Source: Lentisphaerota bacterium | GTDB lineage: Bacteria > Verrucomicrobiota > Lentisphaeria > Victivallales > Victivallaceae | Direction of reading: 5' to 3' | NCBI GenBank assembly: GCA_017134815.1 | Contig: CP071032.1 | Coordinates: 434,001-498,000 of the forward strand | Length of the DNA: 64,000 nucleotides | In this document: piece after piece, positions 15,981-25,177 of the stretch | How positions within the stretch are numbered: the first letter of the stretch is position 1 | Layout: the number at the start of each line of letters is the position of its first letter | Notes under the pieces: model-generated | What the model saw: the letters and a program-made list of their open reading frames with translations, nothing else | Told to the model about the DNA's origin: nothing | Databases searched by the model: none | Made by a program: the position numbers and the translations under genes

Positions 15981-16457
15981 TCAGCTGCATCCTCTACCAC
16001 GTCCGTTTCCTTTGCCACGTCCTCTGCGGCAATTAAAGAAATTCTTTTGATTGAAAGCGTCTTCCGGGATTTCCTGTTCCGGGCTTTCACATTCAGGGCA
16101 ATTCTTCTGTTCATTCCGGGTTTTTTTCCAGAGCAGTCCGCACTTCCCGCATCGCAACATTGAGTCAGAATAGCTGCGTCCTGCTGAAATGACTCGGATG
16201 GCTTTCCCGTTTATAAGCGCGTCCGCTATTTTCTGCCTGGCTTTTTTTACAATATTTCCAAAAGTCTGCCGCGATACATTCATTTTTTCAGCTGCATCAT
16301 TCTGATAGAGGCTTTCGAGATCTGCAAGACGTATAGCCTCCATTTCATCAACAGTAAGTTCGACTTCTGAAAGCATTGATAAAGGAACACCTTGCGGCTT
16401 ATAATAATCTGTTTTAAAACAGCCGCCTATCTTACGGTTTTTAAATGGTCTTGGCAT
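15981..16457 (-). CDS. DUF134 helix-turn-helix protein
   Basis: This 158-residue protein matches the DUF134 family of predicted DNA-binding proteins. 'MPRPFKNRKIGGCF' opens it and 'LTVDEMEAIRLADLESLYQNDAAEKMNVSRQTFGNIVKKARQKIADALINGKAI' gives a sigma-70 region-4-like helix-turn-helix at about residues 35-85. A zinc-ribbon-like 'CGKCGLLW...CPEC' follows near 107-127, and the tail is Gly/Arg-rich. It heads the five-gene operon ending at 13177 and is its likely regulator. The 106 bases upstream show no clear dyad. Confidence 0.85.
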   Translation of the reverse strand: MPRPFKNRKIGGCFKTDYYKPQGVPLSMLSEVELTVDEMEAIRLADLESLYQNDAAEKMNVSRQTFGNIVKKARQKIADALINGKAIRVISAGRSYSDSMLRCGKCGLLWKKTRNEQKNCPECESPEQEIPEDAFNQKNFFNCRRGRGKGNGRGRGCS

Positions 16458-16563
16458 AGAATATAGTCTTTGGTTATTGGCATATGCTAATTATTATAGT
16501 GAAAAAAATTGCCATTGCAACTGTTTTTTCAGCAGCAACGGCAAAAAATATCAAATTTTGTTA

Positions 16564-17556
16564 TCAGGAGAACAGTTTTGAGGACACATCAACCGGTGTA
16601 ACAACTCCAACCGGACGGTTTTCATCATCACGGACAGCCAGCAGTCTGCAGTTGAGCTGCTGGGCATTAGTTATCACATCAGGAATATCCTGGCTATCCT
16701 GCAGAGAGTAAAGCTGTTTCATGCAGTCTTCAACTTTTATTGTGTTCCATTCAGTTTCATCAAGTGAAAAGATGGCTTTGTAGATGCTGAATACCCCAAT
16801 CCAGTTTAACTGCCGCATATCATCCGGCATTTCACGACGCGACATAACTGGAAGCCGTGAAACATTGTACTTTCGACATAGTTCAGCTGCCTCCTTTACA
16901 GTTGCTCTTGCCGGTACCATGATTACCTCGTCAAGCGGGGTAAGGACATCTGAAACCCGTAAGTCATAAAAATCCAGAGACCGGTCCAGTATATCAGCGG
17001 CTTCATTATCAATCACACCGGCACTTTCGCTGTCGCGGATGAGCACACGGAAATCTTCCCGCATCAACAGTGAAGTCTTGTCAGTCCTTTTGTCAGCTCG
17101 GAATATTTTCAGGGACAGGCTGGTGATAAATGCCATTATCCAGGATATCGGATACAGGATAAAGTAAACGACCATCAGTAAGGGCGCAAAGAACAGGCAG
17201 CGGTTCTCCGGGTCCTGTCTGAACCAGTTTTTGGGAAGTATTTCTGGAATCAGCATGACAATCGGCAGGATACAGGAAATCAGTATAGTCCCGATTTGAG
17301 CCGGAATACCAGCAGAGACCACAAATCGCTTGGCAAATACTGAAGCTGAAGCCAGGCAGATATTGGTTCCAACCAGCATGGTTGAAAGCATCAGTCCCGG
17401 ATGTTTGAGCACATAGTCGATAAAAGCCGCACGGCGGCTGCCCTTACGAATCTGAGTCATAATTCTGGGCTTCTGGCAGGATATAAGCCCAATCTCGTTT
17501 CCGGTAAAAAAGGCCATCAGTATCAGGGCCGCAATAAGCAGGATGAAGTATGTCAT
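16564..17556 (-). CDS. CNNM/CorC-type membrane protein (DUF21 + CBS), short form
   Basis: This 330-residue protein has an N-terminal DUF21 membrane domain with about four helices (residues 1-145) and a CBS pair (about 190-325, 'LTPLDEVIMVPARATVKEAAELC' and 'VITNAQQLNCRLLAVRDDENRPVGVVT'). It stops after the CBS pair and lacks the C-terminal CorC/HlyC domain. The family affects Mg2+ or Co2+ export and resistance. It starts four bases inside the stop of its paralogue upstream (ATGA), so the two are translationally coupled and may form a heterodimer. Confidence 0.88.
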   Translation of the reverse strand: MTYFILLIAALILMAFFTGNEIGLISCQKPRIMTQIRKGSRRAAFIDYVLKHPGLMLSTMLVGTNICLASASVFAKRFVVSAGIPAQIGTILISCILPIVMLIPEILPKNWFRQDPENRCLFFAPLLMVVYFILYPISWIMAFITSLSLKIFRADKRTDKTSLLMREDFRVLIRDSESAGVIDNEAADILDRSLDFYDLRVSDVLTPLDEVIMVPARATVKEAAELCRKYNVSRLPVMSRREMPDDMRQLNWIGVFSIYKAIFSLDETEWNTIKVEDCMKQLYSLQDSQDIPDVITNAQQLNCRLLAVRDDENRPVGVVTPVDVSSKLFS

Positions 17557-18851
17557 TGGGCCACCTCATCTGAATTTACGGGTTCCTGATGCGGCAGTTT
17601 TCTGATCAGCAGTTTTATGACTCTGCGCTTTGACACCGCTTCAGCGCGCATGGCGATACCGTCAACTTTCGCCTCATCGCCTGCTACAGGAATTTTGCCG
17701 GTAAGTTCACAAAACAAACCATTGACTGTGCTTGATTCAAACTCTTCAGGAATTTCCAGCTTTAAAGTTTCTTCGAGTGTAAATAACGGCATCATACCTT
17801 CAATAAGCCATTCGTTTTCAGCTGTCTTTTTTATGCTGAAGTCCGGCTGCTCATAAACGGTCTCTACATCGCCGGTCAACTGTGCGTAAATTTCTTTTAT
17901 GGAAATTAATCCGGTTGTTCGTCCGTATTCATCAACCACCAGTGCAGCGGATATGTTTTTGGTTCGCATAGTATTTAATACCATAGTAAGATTTGAGTTT
18001 GCCGGGATAAACTCAGCCGGGAAGGAACAGTTTTCATCCCATGAGTTGCGCTCAACTGCTGAATGCAGGAAAAAGTCTTTAGCTGAAAGCAGTCTTTCAG
18101 AGTCATCAATGTCATTGGTTATTACCGGATAGAATTCGCGTTTTTCTTTGCGAATAAGAGCCTTGATCTCAGCTGGCGACATTTCAGTATTAACTGTAAC
18201 CAGATCAATGCGTCCGGTCATAATTTCCTCAGCGGTAATTTCTCGAAGTTGAAACGCAGACTCCAGCAATGCGAGTTCTTTTTTGGTAAAAGCTCCGGCT
18301 GAAGCTGACATTTCCAGATATGAGGAGTATTCATCGGGAGTGAGCGCAGCGTGTTTTCTGCGTCCTATAAAATCAAGTATTAAATTGAAAAAGGTATCGG
18401 TAACCCAGATGATAGGAAACAGCAGCTTTCTTAAAAAAAGTATGGGCAGGGCTACTTTGTCTGATATTGGTTCTGCGTAAATCAACGCAACCGTTTTGGG
18501 AGCTATTTCGCCAAAAATCAATAAGACTACAACCGAAAATGAAATCGTAATTACTTTTTGCATTACCGGACTGAAATGCTTAAAAGAGGCAAAAATGGCA
18601 TCATTTGCCAGAGTCAAACCGGTGTTAACAAGAATATTGCCGAAGACAATTCCAATCAGGGTAAACTGGTAGGTCTTCATAAGTTTGACAATAGCTTGCC
18701 GCTGTCTTGAGGTATCTGATCTGTAACTCAGTAAACGTGCTCTGCTGAGGGAAAAGAGGGCGGTCTCCGAGCAGGAAAAAATGGCGGAAAGAGTTATGCA
18801 GACCAGAAGCAGGATAAGGTTGATGTAATTATCTGCCAGAAAACTCAGCAT
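17553..18851 (-). CDS. CNNM/CorC-type membrane protein (DUF21 + CBS + CorC_HlyC)
   Basis: This 432-residue protein is the full-length partner: a DUF21 domain (residues 1-170, 'CSETALFSLSRARLL' is typical), a CBS pair at about 200-340 ('LVVDEYGRTTGLISIKEIYAQL') and the CorC_HlyC domain at the C-terminus ('WLIEGMMPLFTLEETLKLEIP', 'VNGLFCELTGKIPVAGD'). It is predicted to act in divalent-cation efflux at the inner membrane. The ATG at 18851 has GGGAGG upstream. Confidence 0.9.
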   Translation of the reverse strand: MLSFLADNYINLILLLVCITLSAIFSCSETALFSLSRARLLSYRSDTSRQRQAIVKLMKTYQFTLIGIVFGNILVNTGLTLANDAIFASFKHFSPVMQKVITISFSVVVLLIFGEIAPKTVALIYAEPISDKVALPILFLRKLLFPIIWVTDTFFNLILDFIGRRKHAALTPDEYSSYLEMSASAGAFTKKELALLESAFQLREITAEEIMTGRIDLVTVNTEMSPAEIKALIRKEKREFYPVITNDIDDSERLLSAKDFFLHSAVERNSWDENCSFPAEFIPANSNLTMVLNTMRTKNISAALVVDEYGRTTGLISIKEIYAQLTGDVETVYEQPDFSIKKTAENEWLIEGMMPLFTLEETLKLEIPEEFESSTVNGLFCELTGKIPVAGDEAKVDGIAMRAEAVSKRRVIKLLIRKLPHQEPVNSDEVAQ

Positions 18852-19027
18852 GTTAAACCTCCCTTGCGCGACAAGCGGGGTATGCCTTTTGCTGCTGGAA
18901 CCGGAATTATTAACGCAATAAACCTCGACGGGTCAGGTGGTTCGTCGTTGCCTGAAGCAGGCGTGTCTTCTTTCATAGTTGTAAAAAAAATCTCCATTTT
19001 ATTAATAGATGCCGTAATATAATTCAT
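18845..19027 (-). CDS. Doubtful 60-codon ORF upstream of the CNNM pair
   Basis: This open frame ends in TGA overlapping the ATG of the CNNM gene (ATGCTGA), a geometry that could couple translation. It encodes a Pro-rich peptide with no recognised domain, and its own ribosome site is poor. It may be chance, since the downstream gene's GGGAGG is simply read as Lys-Gly-Gly. The rest of the stretch 19028-19167 is AT-rich and carries only a possible promoter for the plus-strand gene. Confidence 0.2.
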   Translation of the reverse strand: MNYITASINKMEIFFTTMKEDTPASGNDEPPDPSRFIALIIPVPAAKGIPRLSRKGGLTC

Positions 19028-19167
19028 TATCTATACAAACGCAAATTAAAAAGGGCTGCATATATTCATTCAAACTGAATTTTTAATTCTAAAGAATCTG
19101 TGGCTGTTTGCTTTTTGTTATGATTGAAGTTAAATTTATTGATCGCAAACAATACAGGAAACTTTTG

Positions 19168-20283
19168 ATGAACTTTATCATACGAGATGCAAGTGGTGTC
19201 GAACATGGGCCTGTTGACGAAGAAACAATCGCCAAGTGGGTCGATGAAGATCGAGTAACTCCCGAAACCCCAGTCAGGAACAGTCTCATAAATACCTGGA
19301 AAGCCGCTGGAGACTTAAAGTTTTTACTTGAACGTTTCTCGGAACAGGAAAAGCGTCGTGCAGCAGCTGAATCATCCGCAAAGAAGTCTGCAAGAGCGGT
19401 GAAAAGTATGGCGAAATCATTTGTAAACAACAAAGAAACTGGAACCATGTTCAGGCATAAGCATATTCCGGAATATGCTACGACAGGCAGAAGGCTGCTG
19501 GCTTTGCTGTGTGACTTGCTTCTGGTTTTTATTGTTGGATGCCTCTTTTTCAGTTGCGGGATGTACTACGCACATGATCTGGCCGGAAAATATACTGATA
19601 ATTCCCGGCGCATGCTGGCTGAAAAGGATAACATGGTGCTGGAGCTAAAGCATCAGTCCGGGAAAAAAAGAAAACGCAGGCGTGTTACAGCTGAACAGCA
19701 GCTGTTGCACCTGAAAAATTCCGAAAAACCTGCTGCAAAAGAGGAGGCTGGTATAACTGAAAAGTACTTTAATGATGCGGCCAATGAAGTAAATATGGCA
19801 GTGAAAAGCCAGCAGAAAATTTATAAACTGCATAAGGATAACCTGAACGCTGAGTATCCACCTTATACCTGTGCTGATAAGCGGGGTGGTTACGGAATCA
19901 GTTCAGTCTGGATAGATAAAACCGCAGCAGAAAAGTATGTGTGTCTCGGAGCAGCAAGAAATGACGCCCGCTGGATAAAAGTATCAATTTTATCGAATAT
20001 TTTTACCTGGTGCCTGGTAATTTTGCTGGGTATTGCCATATTGTATTATGGATTGACGTTAGGATTTTTTGCCCAGACCTTTGGTATGTGGTTCTGGGGT
20101 ATCTTTATTACCAGAAAAAATATCAGTGAGGTCTGCTACTTCAGGGCTTTCTGGTGGACCGTCTTAATGTTTTTAACTGGTATTCTGATGCCGTTTTTCA
20201 ACTACTTACTGCATCGCGGCCTGCATGATATTCTGAGTGGGGTGAGAATAATCAGGGTCGGAGGCGCTACAAAAGAAGAATAA
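19168..20283 (+). CDS. GYF_2-domain and RDD-family membrane protein
   Basis: From the ATG at 19168 (AGGAA seven bases before) this is a 371-residue protein. Residues 1-50 form a GYF_2 domain ('MNFIIRDASGVEHGPVDEETIAKWV', 'VTPETPVRN'), usually a cytosolic peptide-binding module. Residues about 115-155 ('TGRRLLALLCDLLLVFIVGCLFF') begin an RDD-type membrane domain. A long charged loop of about 115 residues ('KKRKRRR') splits it from two further helix pairs at about 270-350, ending with 'LHRGLHDILSGVRIIR'. The split by such a large loop is unusual. The sirtuin gene starts three bases after its stop, so they share a transcript. The function is unknown. Confidence 0.75.
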   Translation: MNFIIRDASGVEHGPVDEETIAKWVDEDRVTPETPVRNSLINTWKAAGDLKFLLERFSEQEKRRAAAESSAKKSARAVKSMAKSFVNNKETGTMFRHKHIPEYATTGRRLLALLCDLLLVFIVGCLFFSCGMYYAHDLAGKYTDNSRRMLAEKDNMVLELKHQSGKKRKRRRVTAEQQLLHLKNSEKPAAKEEAGITEKYFNDAANEVNMAVKSQQKIYKLHKDNLNAEYPPYTCADKRGGYGISSVWIDKTAAEKYVCLGAARNDARWIKVSILSNIFTWCLVILLGIAILYYGLTLGFFAQTFGMWFWGIFITRKNISEVCYFRAFWWTVLMFLTGILMPFFNYLLHRGLHDILSGVRIIRVGGATKEE

Positions 20284-20286
20284 GTT

Positions 20287-21027
20287 ATGGAACAGCTGCT
20301 TGATTTGATTAAAGACTCTGAGTTTTGTACAGCTTTTACCGGAGCCGGAGTTTCAACCTTTTCCGGAATTCAGGATTTTCGTGGAGAAAACGGTATTTAC
20401 CGTAATAAAAAAATAGATGCTGATAAAATATTTTCGCTGGACTACTTTCTAAAGGATCCAAGTTATTATTATCATAACTCCAAAGAATTCATCTACAATA
20501 TTCATACCCTGCAGCCGAGCATTGTTCATAGAACACTTGCCGCAATGGAAGCCAGGGGAATTCTGAAAGCGGTTATAACGCAGAACATTGATATGTTGCA
20601 TCAGCGGGCCGGCACTGCAAATATCGTTGAGCTTCATGGCACGCCAGCAGAGCATTACTGCATGAATTGCGGCAATACCTATTCTTTTGATGAAATCTCT
20701 GAGATTGTTTGTAAGGATATTCTTCCGATATGCGACATATGCGGTGGTACTGTAAAGCCCCGTATTACGTTTTTCGGGGAAATGCTGCCGGAAGGTGCGC
20801 TTGAAGAAGCTTTTGAGCTGGCTCGGAAAACTGATCTTATGATAGTGCTGGGATCCACACTGGTTGTTCAGCCTGCCGCATCTGTACCGGCCCTGGCTGT
20901 CCGTTCCGGAGCGAAACTGGTTATTGTTAATGACATGCCTACTCCGCTTGACCATATGGCGGTTTTACGCTGTAAGGATCTGGAGGAGGTTTGTACTTTT
21001 CTCGGCGTTCAACTGTTTGCTGAATAG
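20287..21027 (+). CDS. cobB: Sir2-type NAD-dependent protein deacylase
   Basis: This 246-residue sirtuin removes acyl groups from lysines using NAD+. It has 'TGAGVSTFSGIQDFRG' at residues 18-33 for NAD binding, 'TQNIDMLHQRAG' near 98-109 and 'VELHGT' with the catalytic His near 116. Zinc cysteines are 'CMNC' and 'CDIC', and 'FGEMLPEGALEEA' and 'LGSTLVVQPAA' follow. It follows the GYF-RDD gene with three bases between and ends at a good terminator. CobB is the likely class name, but substrate preference (acetyl or succinyl) is not clear. Confidence 0.93.
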   Translation: MEQLLDLIKDSEFCTAFTGAGVSTFSGIQDFRGENGIYRNKKIDADKIFSLDYFLKDPSYYYHNSKEFIYNIHTLQPSIVHRTLAAMEARGILKAVITQNIDMLHQRAGTANIVELHGTPAEHYCMNCGNTYSFDEISEIVCKDILPICDICGGTVKPRITFFGEMLPEGALEEAFELARKTDLMIVLGSTLVVQPAASVPALAVRSGAKLVIVNDMPTPLDHMAVLRCKDLEEVCTFLGVQLFAE

Positions 21028-21062
21028 TTTCTTGTCAAAGATTTGCCATTAGAAGGAAAGCG

Positions 21063-21098
21063 GATTGCCCGGGCAAAAAAATGACCGGACAATCTTTT
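21063..21098 (+). terminator. Terminator after the sirtuin gene
   Basis: GATTGCCCGG (21063-21072) pairs with CCGGACAATC (21085-21094) with one C-A mismatch, and TTTT follows. It lies just before the convergent gene ending at 21115. Confidence 0.7.
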
Positions 21099-21114
21099 AT
21101 TGCTGCTGGTGTTT

Positions 21115-22614
21115 TTAAAAGACTATTGAGTAATACATTAAGTAGTCAAGACCGCAGTTAATGAGTCCCGGATTTTTTTCAGCAGAGAATATTTGAGGAA
21201 CTGTATCATGACCGTCCACGTAGATGGCCGTAATTTTAATATTATTAAATCCCTTTGCCTCAAAATTTCTTCTCATGATTTCCTTGAGCAGCCTGTCGTG
21301 GGGTGTTACCCCATTAAGGACTTTACTGTCAATACTTTTTGAAATAATAAATGGTACTCTGGTATTGAATGGTCCACAATGGTTGACTGCAAGATAGTAA
21401 GCACATACTTTACGGGCGATCTCGTTTTCATTAGTAGCCGTTTTGCGGATATCAAAAGTTTTTTTGTTTTTGAAATGTCTTCTGAAGGAAGTTTTTGCTT
21501 CATTTAGACCTGGAGGGGTAATGCCAAAATCCCGGCATGCACTTGTCAATAATCCGAAGTATTTTTCTACCGCACTATTGTATGCATCATCCGGCAAGTA
21601 GTCCAGTGCTGAAAGAGGGGTCTCCATGCCAAAGCACACAATATTGCGGCATCTGCTTTTTACAAAACCAAGCAGGTCATCAATAGACTTAAAATAATCT
21701 CTTCTTTCAACAGACAAGTATTTTTCGATATCCATCAGCGGCAGTCCCAGTGCGGTTATTAATTTTGCCAGGTTAGAATAATCGTCGCCGCTGGATCCCG
21801 CTTTATTCCATTCTTTGAATTTCTGGGCAATATGTTCACGCACAATATCGAACTCCTGACGGGAAAAATCAGCTTCATCATCAAAAGCGTCAACACCGAT
21901 AACGGCGCTTCTTGTAGAGTAAACTTTCAGATATTCAATCAGAAACCTGTTCGCTGAAAATATTGTAGCCTGGTTATGCAGCAATATAACTATATCGGAG
22001 TCATTTATTATCTGATGCAACTTCATTGCAAGCTGAATATTAAGCGGTGTTGGATTAACTGGATACTCATATCTGGCAATCCTGTCCCTTCCTGACAAGT
22101 TTCCCCTTAGACAATTGATGCACAGAGGTTGTGTCATAAGATCTTCCCGTTCAGGAGCTGGGCTCATGCTGGATACTTCCAGCCCGGCAGCGGTTTCTCT
22201 AATATCTTCCCGCAATAATCCGTAAGACAAAGAATCTCCAATTGATTCATCAGCTTTTCTGGCTTGTAATTCCGCCTCGAATTCAAATATTTCTTCAGGC
22301 AATTCTCTGCCGACCAGTGATTGTCTTTGCAATGTTTCCTCTGAAAGCGGCAAATGAAAATAATCATAGTATGTCTCATCATTCAAATGAACGCTCTCAT
22401 GGCTGCTCATAAAAGCATGATGTCGTTTTCTAAGCTGATCCATGCAAAGGTAATGATACTGTCTTCGTAGTTCAATTTCATACTGGTCAATTTCCCGGCA
22501 GTCAGCCTGACTGACCATTTGCCCGCACTGGGCGCACTCCACCTCGGCTTTAAGATAGAAGCAGGATGATAGAATTGTGAAAATGAAAATCATTTTCGAT
22601 GTTAGATTTTTCAA
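21115..22614 (-). CDS. Secreted protein of unknown function with CxxC pairs
   Basis: I do not recognise this 499-residue protein. A signal peptide is clear (MKNLTSK, then IFIFTILSSCFYLKA to about residue 23). The mature N-terminus has 'CAQCGQMVSQADC' and, near residue 165, 'CINCLRGN', which could bind metal or form disulfides. The rest is mixed alpha/beta, with acidic, Tyr- and Asp-rich stretches and no membrane anchor. The start is a TTG at 22614, supported by GAGGG eight bases upstream; an ATG seven codons in would also leave a signal. It stands alone behind a long AT-rich leader region. Confidence 0.7.
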   Translation of the reverse strand: MKNLTSKMIFIFTILSSCFYLKAEVECAQCGQMVSQADCREIDQYEIELRRQYHYLCMDQLRKRHHAFMSSHESVHLNDETYYDYFHLPLSEETLQRQSLVGRELPEEIFEFEAELQARKADESIGDSLSYGLLREDIRETAAGLEVSSMSPAPEREDLMTQPLCINCLRGNLSGRDRIARYEYPVNPTPLNIQLAMKLHQIINDSDIVILLHNQATIFSANRFLIEYLKVYSTRSAVIGVDAFDDEADFSRQEFDIVREHIAQKFKEWNKAGSSGDDYSNLAKLITALGLPLMDIEKYLSVERRDYFKSIDDLLGFVKSRCRNIVCFGMETPLSALDYLPDDAYNSAVEKYFGLLTSACRDFGITPPGLNEAKTSFRRHFKNKKTFDIRKTATNENEIARKVCAYYLAVNHCGPFNTRVPFIISKSIDSKVLNGVTPHDRLLKEIMRRNFEAKGFNNIKITAIYVDGHDTVPQIFSAEKNPGLINCGLDYLMYYSIVF

Positions 22615-23290
22615 TGGTTGTCCCTCATTTTAAAATTTGTTTGTATTATATCTGTCAGAATTAGAAGTTTCCGGAATTATTTATTTTGCTGGAATCTTTT
22701 TAGAATGCGATAAATTAAGATGAATAGACTTTGCTATTTGTCATTTTGTTCGAGCTTTTTCTAAAAAAATTAAACTTAATTTTAACCATCAATTGTCTTA
22801 AATAATCTAAAATTATTTTCAATAAATTTTATTTTTTTACTTAAGATTAAAAGATTTTAAGTTTTTTAAATCAAAGGCTTAGTATTTTATATGATTTGTT
22901 GTTTTTATATTTTATCAGTTCTTATTAAATAAATATTTAAACTTATGATACTGCTGATTAATGGTTAATGGTTTTATAAATTTTTAAGCATTTATTTATA
23001 TTTTTTAGATACGTTTAATAATATGTTTTAAAACTTTAAATCCTTTAGTGTTCTTATGCATTGGTTTCAATTATTAAAATTTTAGTAAGGGAGAATAAAA
23101 ATATTGACAGCGGCAGTCAGGACAGGTGTGTTTTTTTCTTTAATGTTTATAAATGAAACTTAGTGCTGAGTTTATTTTTTTAGGCTGCTTGAGGATTTTC
23201 CCTTTGCATTATCGAATTTTTCATATATAAGTAATTAACTGACATTTTTTTGCTGAACATGAACAAGGATTTTATAGCCGGAGGCGCTAA
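22615..23290. other. AT-rich intergenic region without a gene
   Basis: These 676 bases separate two divergent genes. No ORF of note and no RNA fold was seen. The core at about 22680-23090 is extremely AT-rich, with many runs of A or T. A TTGACA occurs at 23103 and the ribosome site GGAGG of ptsN at 23279-23283. No cluster of DnaA boxes was found, so I do not call it an origin. Confidence 0.7.
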
Positions 23291-23776
23291 ATGAAAGTTT
23301 CTTTTACTAAATACATATCTAAAGAGACCGTTTTGATTCTGGACGGTAAGACTAAATTTGAAGTTTTGGAAACATTGATAAGCAAAGCTGCTGAAATTTC
23401 AAAACTTGATCGTGATATGATTATGCGTCTCACCTGGCGTCGTGAAAAAATGATGACTACCGGTGTCGGTTTCGGTCTGGCTCTGCCGCATATCAGGATC
23501 AACGATATCCCTGATCCGATTGTTCTGGTTGGAGTGTGCAAAAATCCAGTTGAGGATTATGAAAGTCAGGATGATCAGCCAGTCAGACTTATTGTTTATA
23601 TTGTAGCGCCGGATCAGAATCAGGAAGCTTATCTGCAGCTGCTGGGCAGTGTTTCAAGAAAATTGCGCAATACGACTCTGGTGGAAGAAATCCTGGATAA
23701 TATAACCAGACCTTCTCAGATCCTGCGAATTTTAAAACGTCGGATGCCGGATTCAGGACTTGAAACTCAGGAATAG
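23291..23776 (+). CDS. ptsN: PTS IIA domain protein (PtsN/fructose type)
   Basis: This 161-residue protein is a stand-alone EIIA of the mannitol/fructose class. The phospho-accepting histidine is His67 in 'GFGLALPHIRI', and 'TGVGFG', 'DQPVRLIVYIVAPDQNQEAYLQLLGSVSRKL' follow as expected. Stand-alone EIIA proteins usually regulate (nitrogen PTS) rather than transport. No HPr, EI or sigma-54 gene is adjacent, so the partner is unknown and the ptsN symbol is approximate. Ribosome site GGAGG lies seven bases before the ATG. Confidence 0.85.
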   Translation: MKVSFTKYISKETVLILDGKTKFEVLETLISKAAEISKLDRDMIMRLTWRREKMMTTGVGFGLALPHIRINDIPDPIVLVGVCKNPVEDYESQDDQPVRLIVYIVAPDQNQEAYLQLLGSVSRKLRNTTLVEEILDNITRPSQILRILKRRMPDSGLETQE

Positions 23777-23798
23777 ATTCATTTTTAATTAATGCTGT

Positions 23799-23832
23799 AA
23801 AAAAAGCTGCCAGATAAACGGCAGCTTTTTTT
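23799..23832. terminator. Bidirectional terminator between ptsN and tyrS
   Basis: AGCTGCC (23805-23811) pairs with GGCAGCT (23820-23826) around an eight-base loop. Seven A's precede and seven T's follow the stem, so it can end both the ptsN transcript and the convergent tyrS transcript. Confidence 0.9.
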
Positions 23833-23851
23833 AGCGATTAATGCTGCTTTT

Positions 23852-25141
23852 TCAGCCAATTATTATTTTCTTGATATTTTTCTTTCCAGCTTTCAGAATT
23901 ATAAAGCCGTTTGCGAAGTTATCTTTGTTCAGATTCATGTTCACATCAGTAATGCGTTGATCATCAATGTAAGCTCCGCCGCCTTTGACCAGGCGCCTGG
24001 CATCACCGTTTGAGCCACACAGTCCGGCTGCTACCAAAGCCTTGATAATCCACATGCCTTCACCTTCGACCTCAGAAGCTGGAAGCGTGGCAGTCGGCAA
24101 ATCTTCAAAGCCGGCATTCTTGTCTGCTTTGATATTTATCAATTCACTTGAAGTTGCAATACAGCCCTTGGCATCAGCAAACCCAAATTTATTGCCGGCC
24201 GCCAGATATGCTTTGCGCGCTTCATCCCTGCCATGTGCCAGTTTAGTTGCTTCATATGCAAGTATTTCTTTAGCGCGGTTGATTTGCGGAGCCTCTAGTC
24301 TTGCCAGCTCGTCAATTTCTGAAACTGGCAGACTGGTAAAAAAGCACAGCAGTTTTTTTACTTCGCTGTCTTCACAGTTGCGCCAGAACTGGTAGTAATC
24401 AAAGACACTGGTACGGCTGGTGTCCAGCCAGACGTTATTTCCGCCGGCAGTCTTGCCAAACTTCTGGCCGTTGCTGTCGAGCAAAAGCGGAAAAGTTGTG
24501 CAGTAGACTTCCTGCTGAGCCATGCGCCTGGTCAATTCGACTCCTGATACCATGTTGCCCCATTGATCCTGTCCGCCAAACTGCATACGGCAGCCTAGAT
24601 CACGGTTAAGGACGTAAAAATCATAGGCTTGAAGAATGGAGTAATTAAATTCAAGGAATGAAAGGCCTGCTTCAAGCCTTCCTTTGACTGATTCCTGGGC
24701 CAGCATACGGTTGACGCTGAAGCGGGAACCAATATCACGCAGAAAATCTATATAGAGCATATCTTTGAACCAGTCAATATTGTTTACAAAATGCGCTTCT
24801 CCTTCTTTGACAGAAATAAAACGTGCCAGCTGCTGCCTCAAGCATTCTGCATTAGCGGCAACTTCGTCTTTAGTCAGAATAGGGCGGGCTGACTGTTTAC
24901 CGGACGGGTCGCCAACTTGAGCTGTAGCTCCGCCGACCAGCACGACAGGAATGTGCCCGGCCTGCTGCAGCAGACGCATGGCCATGATAGGAAGCAGGTG
25001 ACCGACGTGCAGGCTGCTGCCAGTAGGGTCAAAACCTACATAAAATGTAATTTTATCATTTTCAAGTAGTTTTTTGGTGTTTTCTGCATCGGTTTCCTGG
25101 TAGATGAATCCTCGGTCATGCAATTCCTGGTAAATGCTCAT
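23852..25141 (-). CDS. tyrS: Tyrosyl-tRNA synthetase
   Basis: TyrRS charges tRNA-Tyr with tyrosine in the cytosol. This 429-residue class Ic enzyme has 'GFDPTGSSLHVGHLLP' (HIGH motif at 45-48), 'QQAGHIPVVLVGG', 'GGQDQWGNM' near residue 195 and 'KFGKTAGGN' (KMSKS equivalent) near 228-236. An S4-like RNA-binding domain ends the protein ('ARRLVKGGGAYIDDQRI'). The enzyme looks complete and functional. Its upstream region holds a Tyr-rich leader ORF and a terminator, implying attenuation control by tyrosine supply. The ATG at 25141 follows ACGGGAATATCTA. Confidence 0.97.
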   Translation of the reverse strand: MSIYQELHDRGFIYQETDAENTKKLLENDKITFYVGFDPTGSSLHVGHLLPIMAMRLLQQAGHIPVVLVGGATAQVGDPSGKQSARPILTKDEVAANAECLRQQLARFISVKEGEAHFVNNIDWFKDMLYIDFLRDIGSRFSVNRMLAQESVKGRLEAGLSFLEFNYSILQAYDFYVLNRDLGCRMQFGGQDQWGNMVSGVELTRRMAQQEVYCTTFPLLLDSNGQKFGKTAGGNNVWLDTSRTSVFDYYQFWRNCEDSEVKKLLCFFTSLPVSEIDELARLEAPQINRAKEILAYEATKLAHGRDEARKAYLAAGNKFGFADAKGCIATSSELINIKADKNAGFEDLPTATLPASEVEGEGMWIIKALVAAGLCGSNGDARRLVKGGGAYIDDQRITDVNMNLNKDNFANGFIILKAGKKNIKKIIIG

Positions 25142-25177
25142 TAGATATTCCCGTATTTAAATTATAATGATAATTCT

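Noticed and set aside
22615..23290. Replication origin
   Set aside because: Very AT-rich, but no cluster of TTATCCACA-type boxes and no dnaA, dnaN or gidA nearby.
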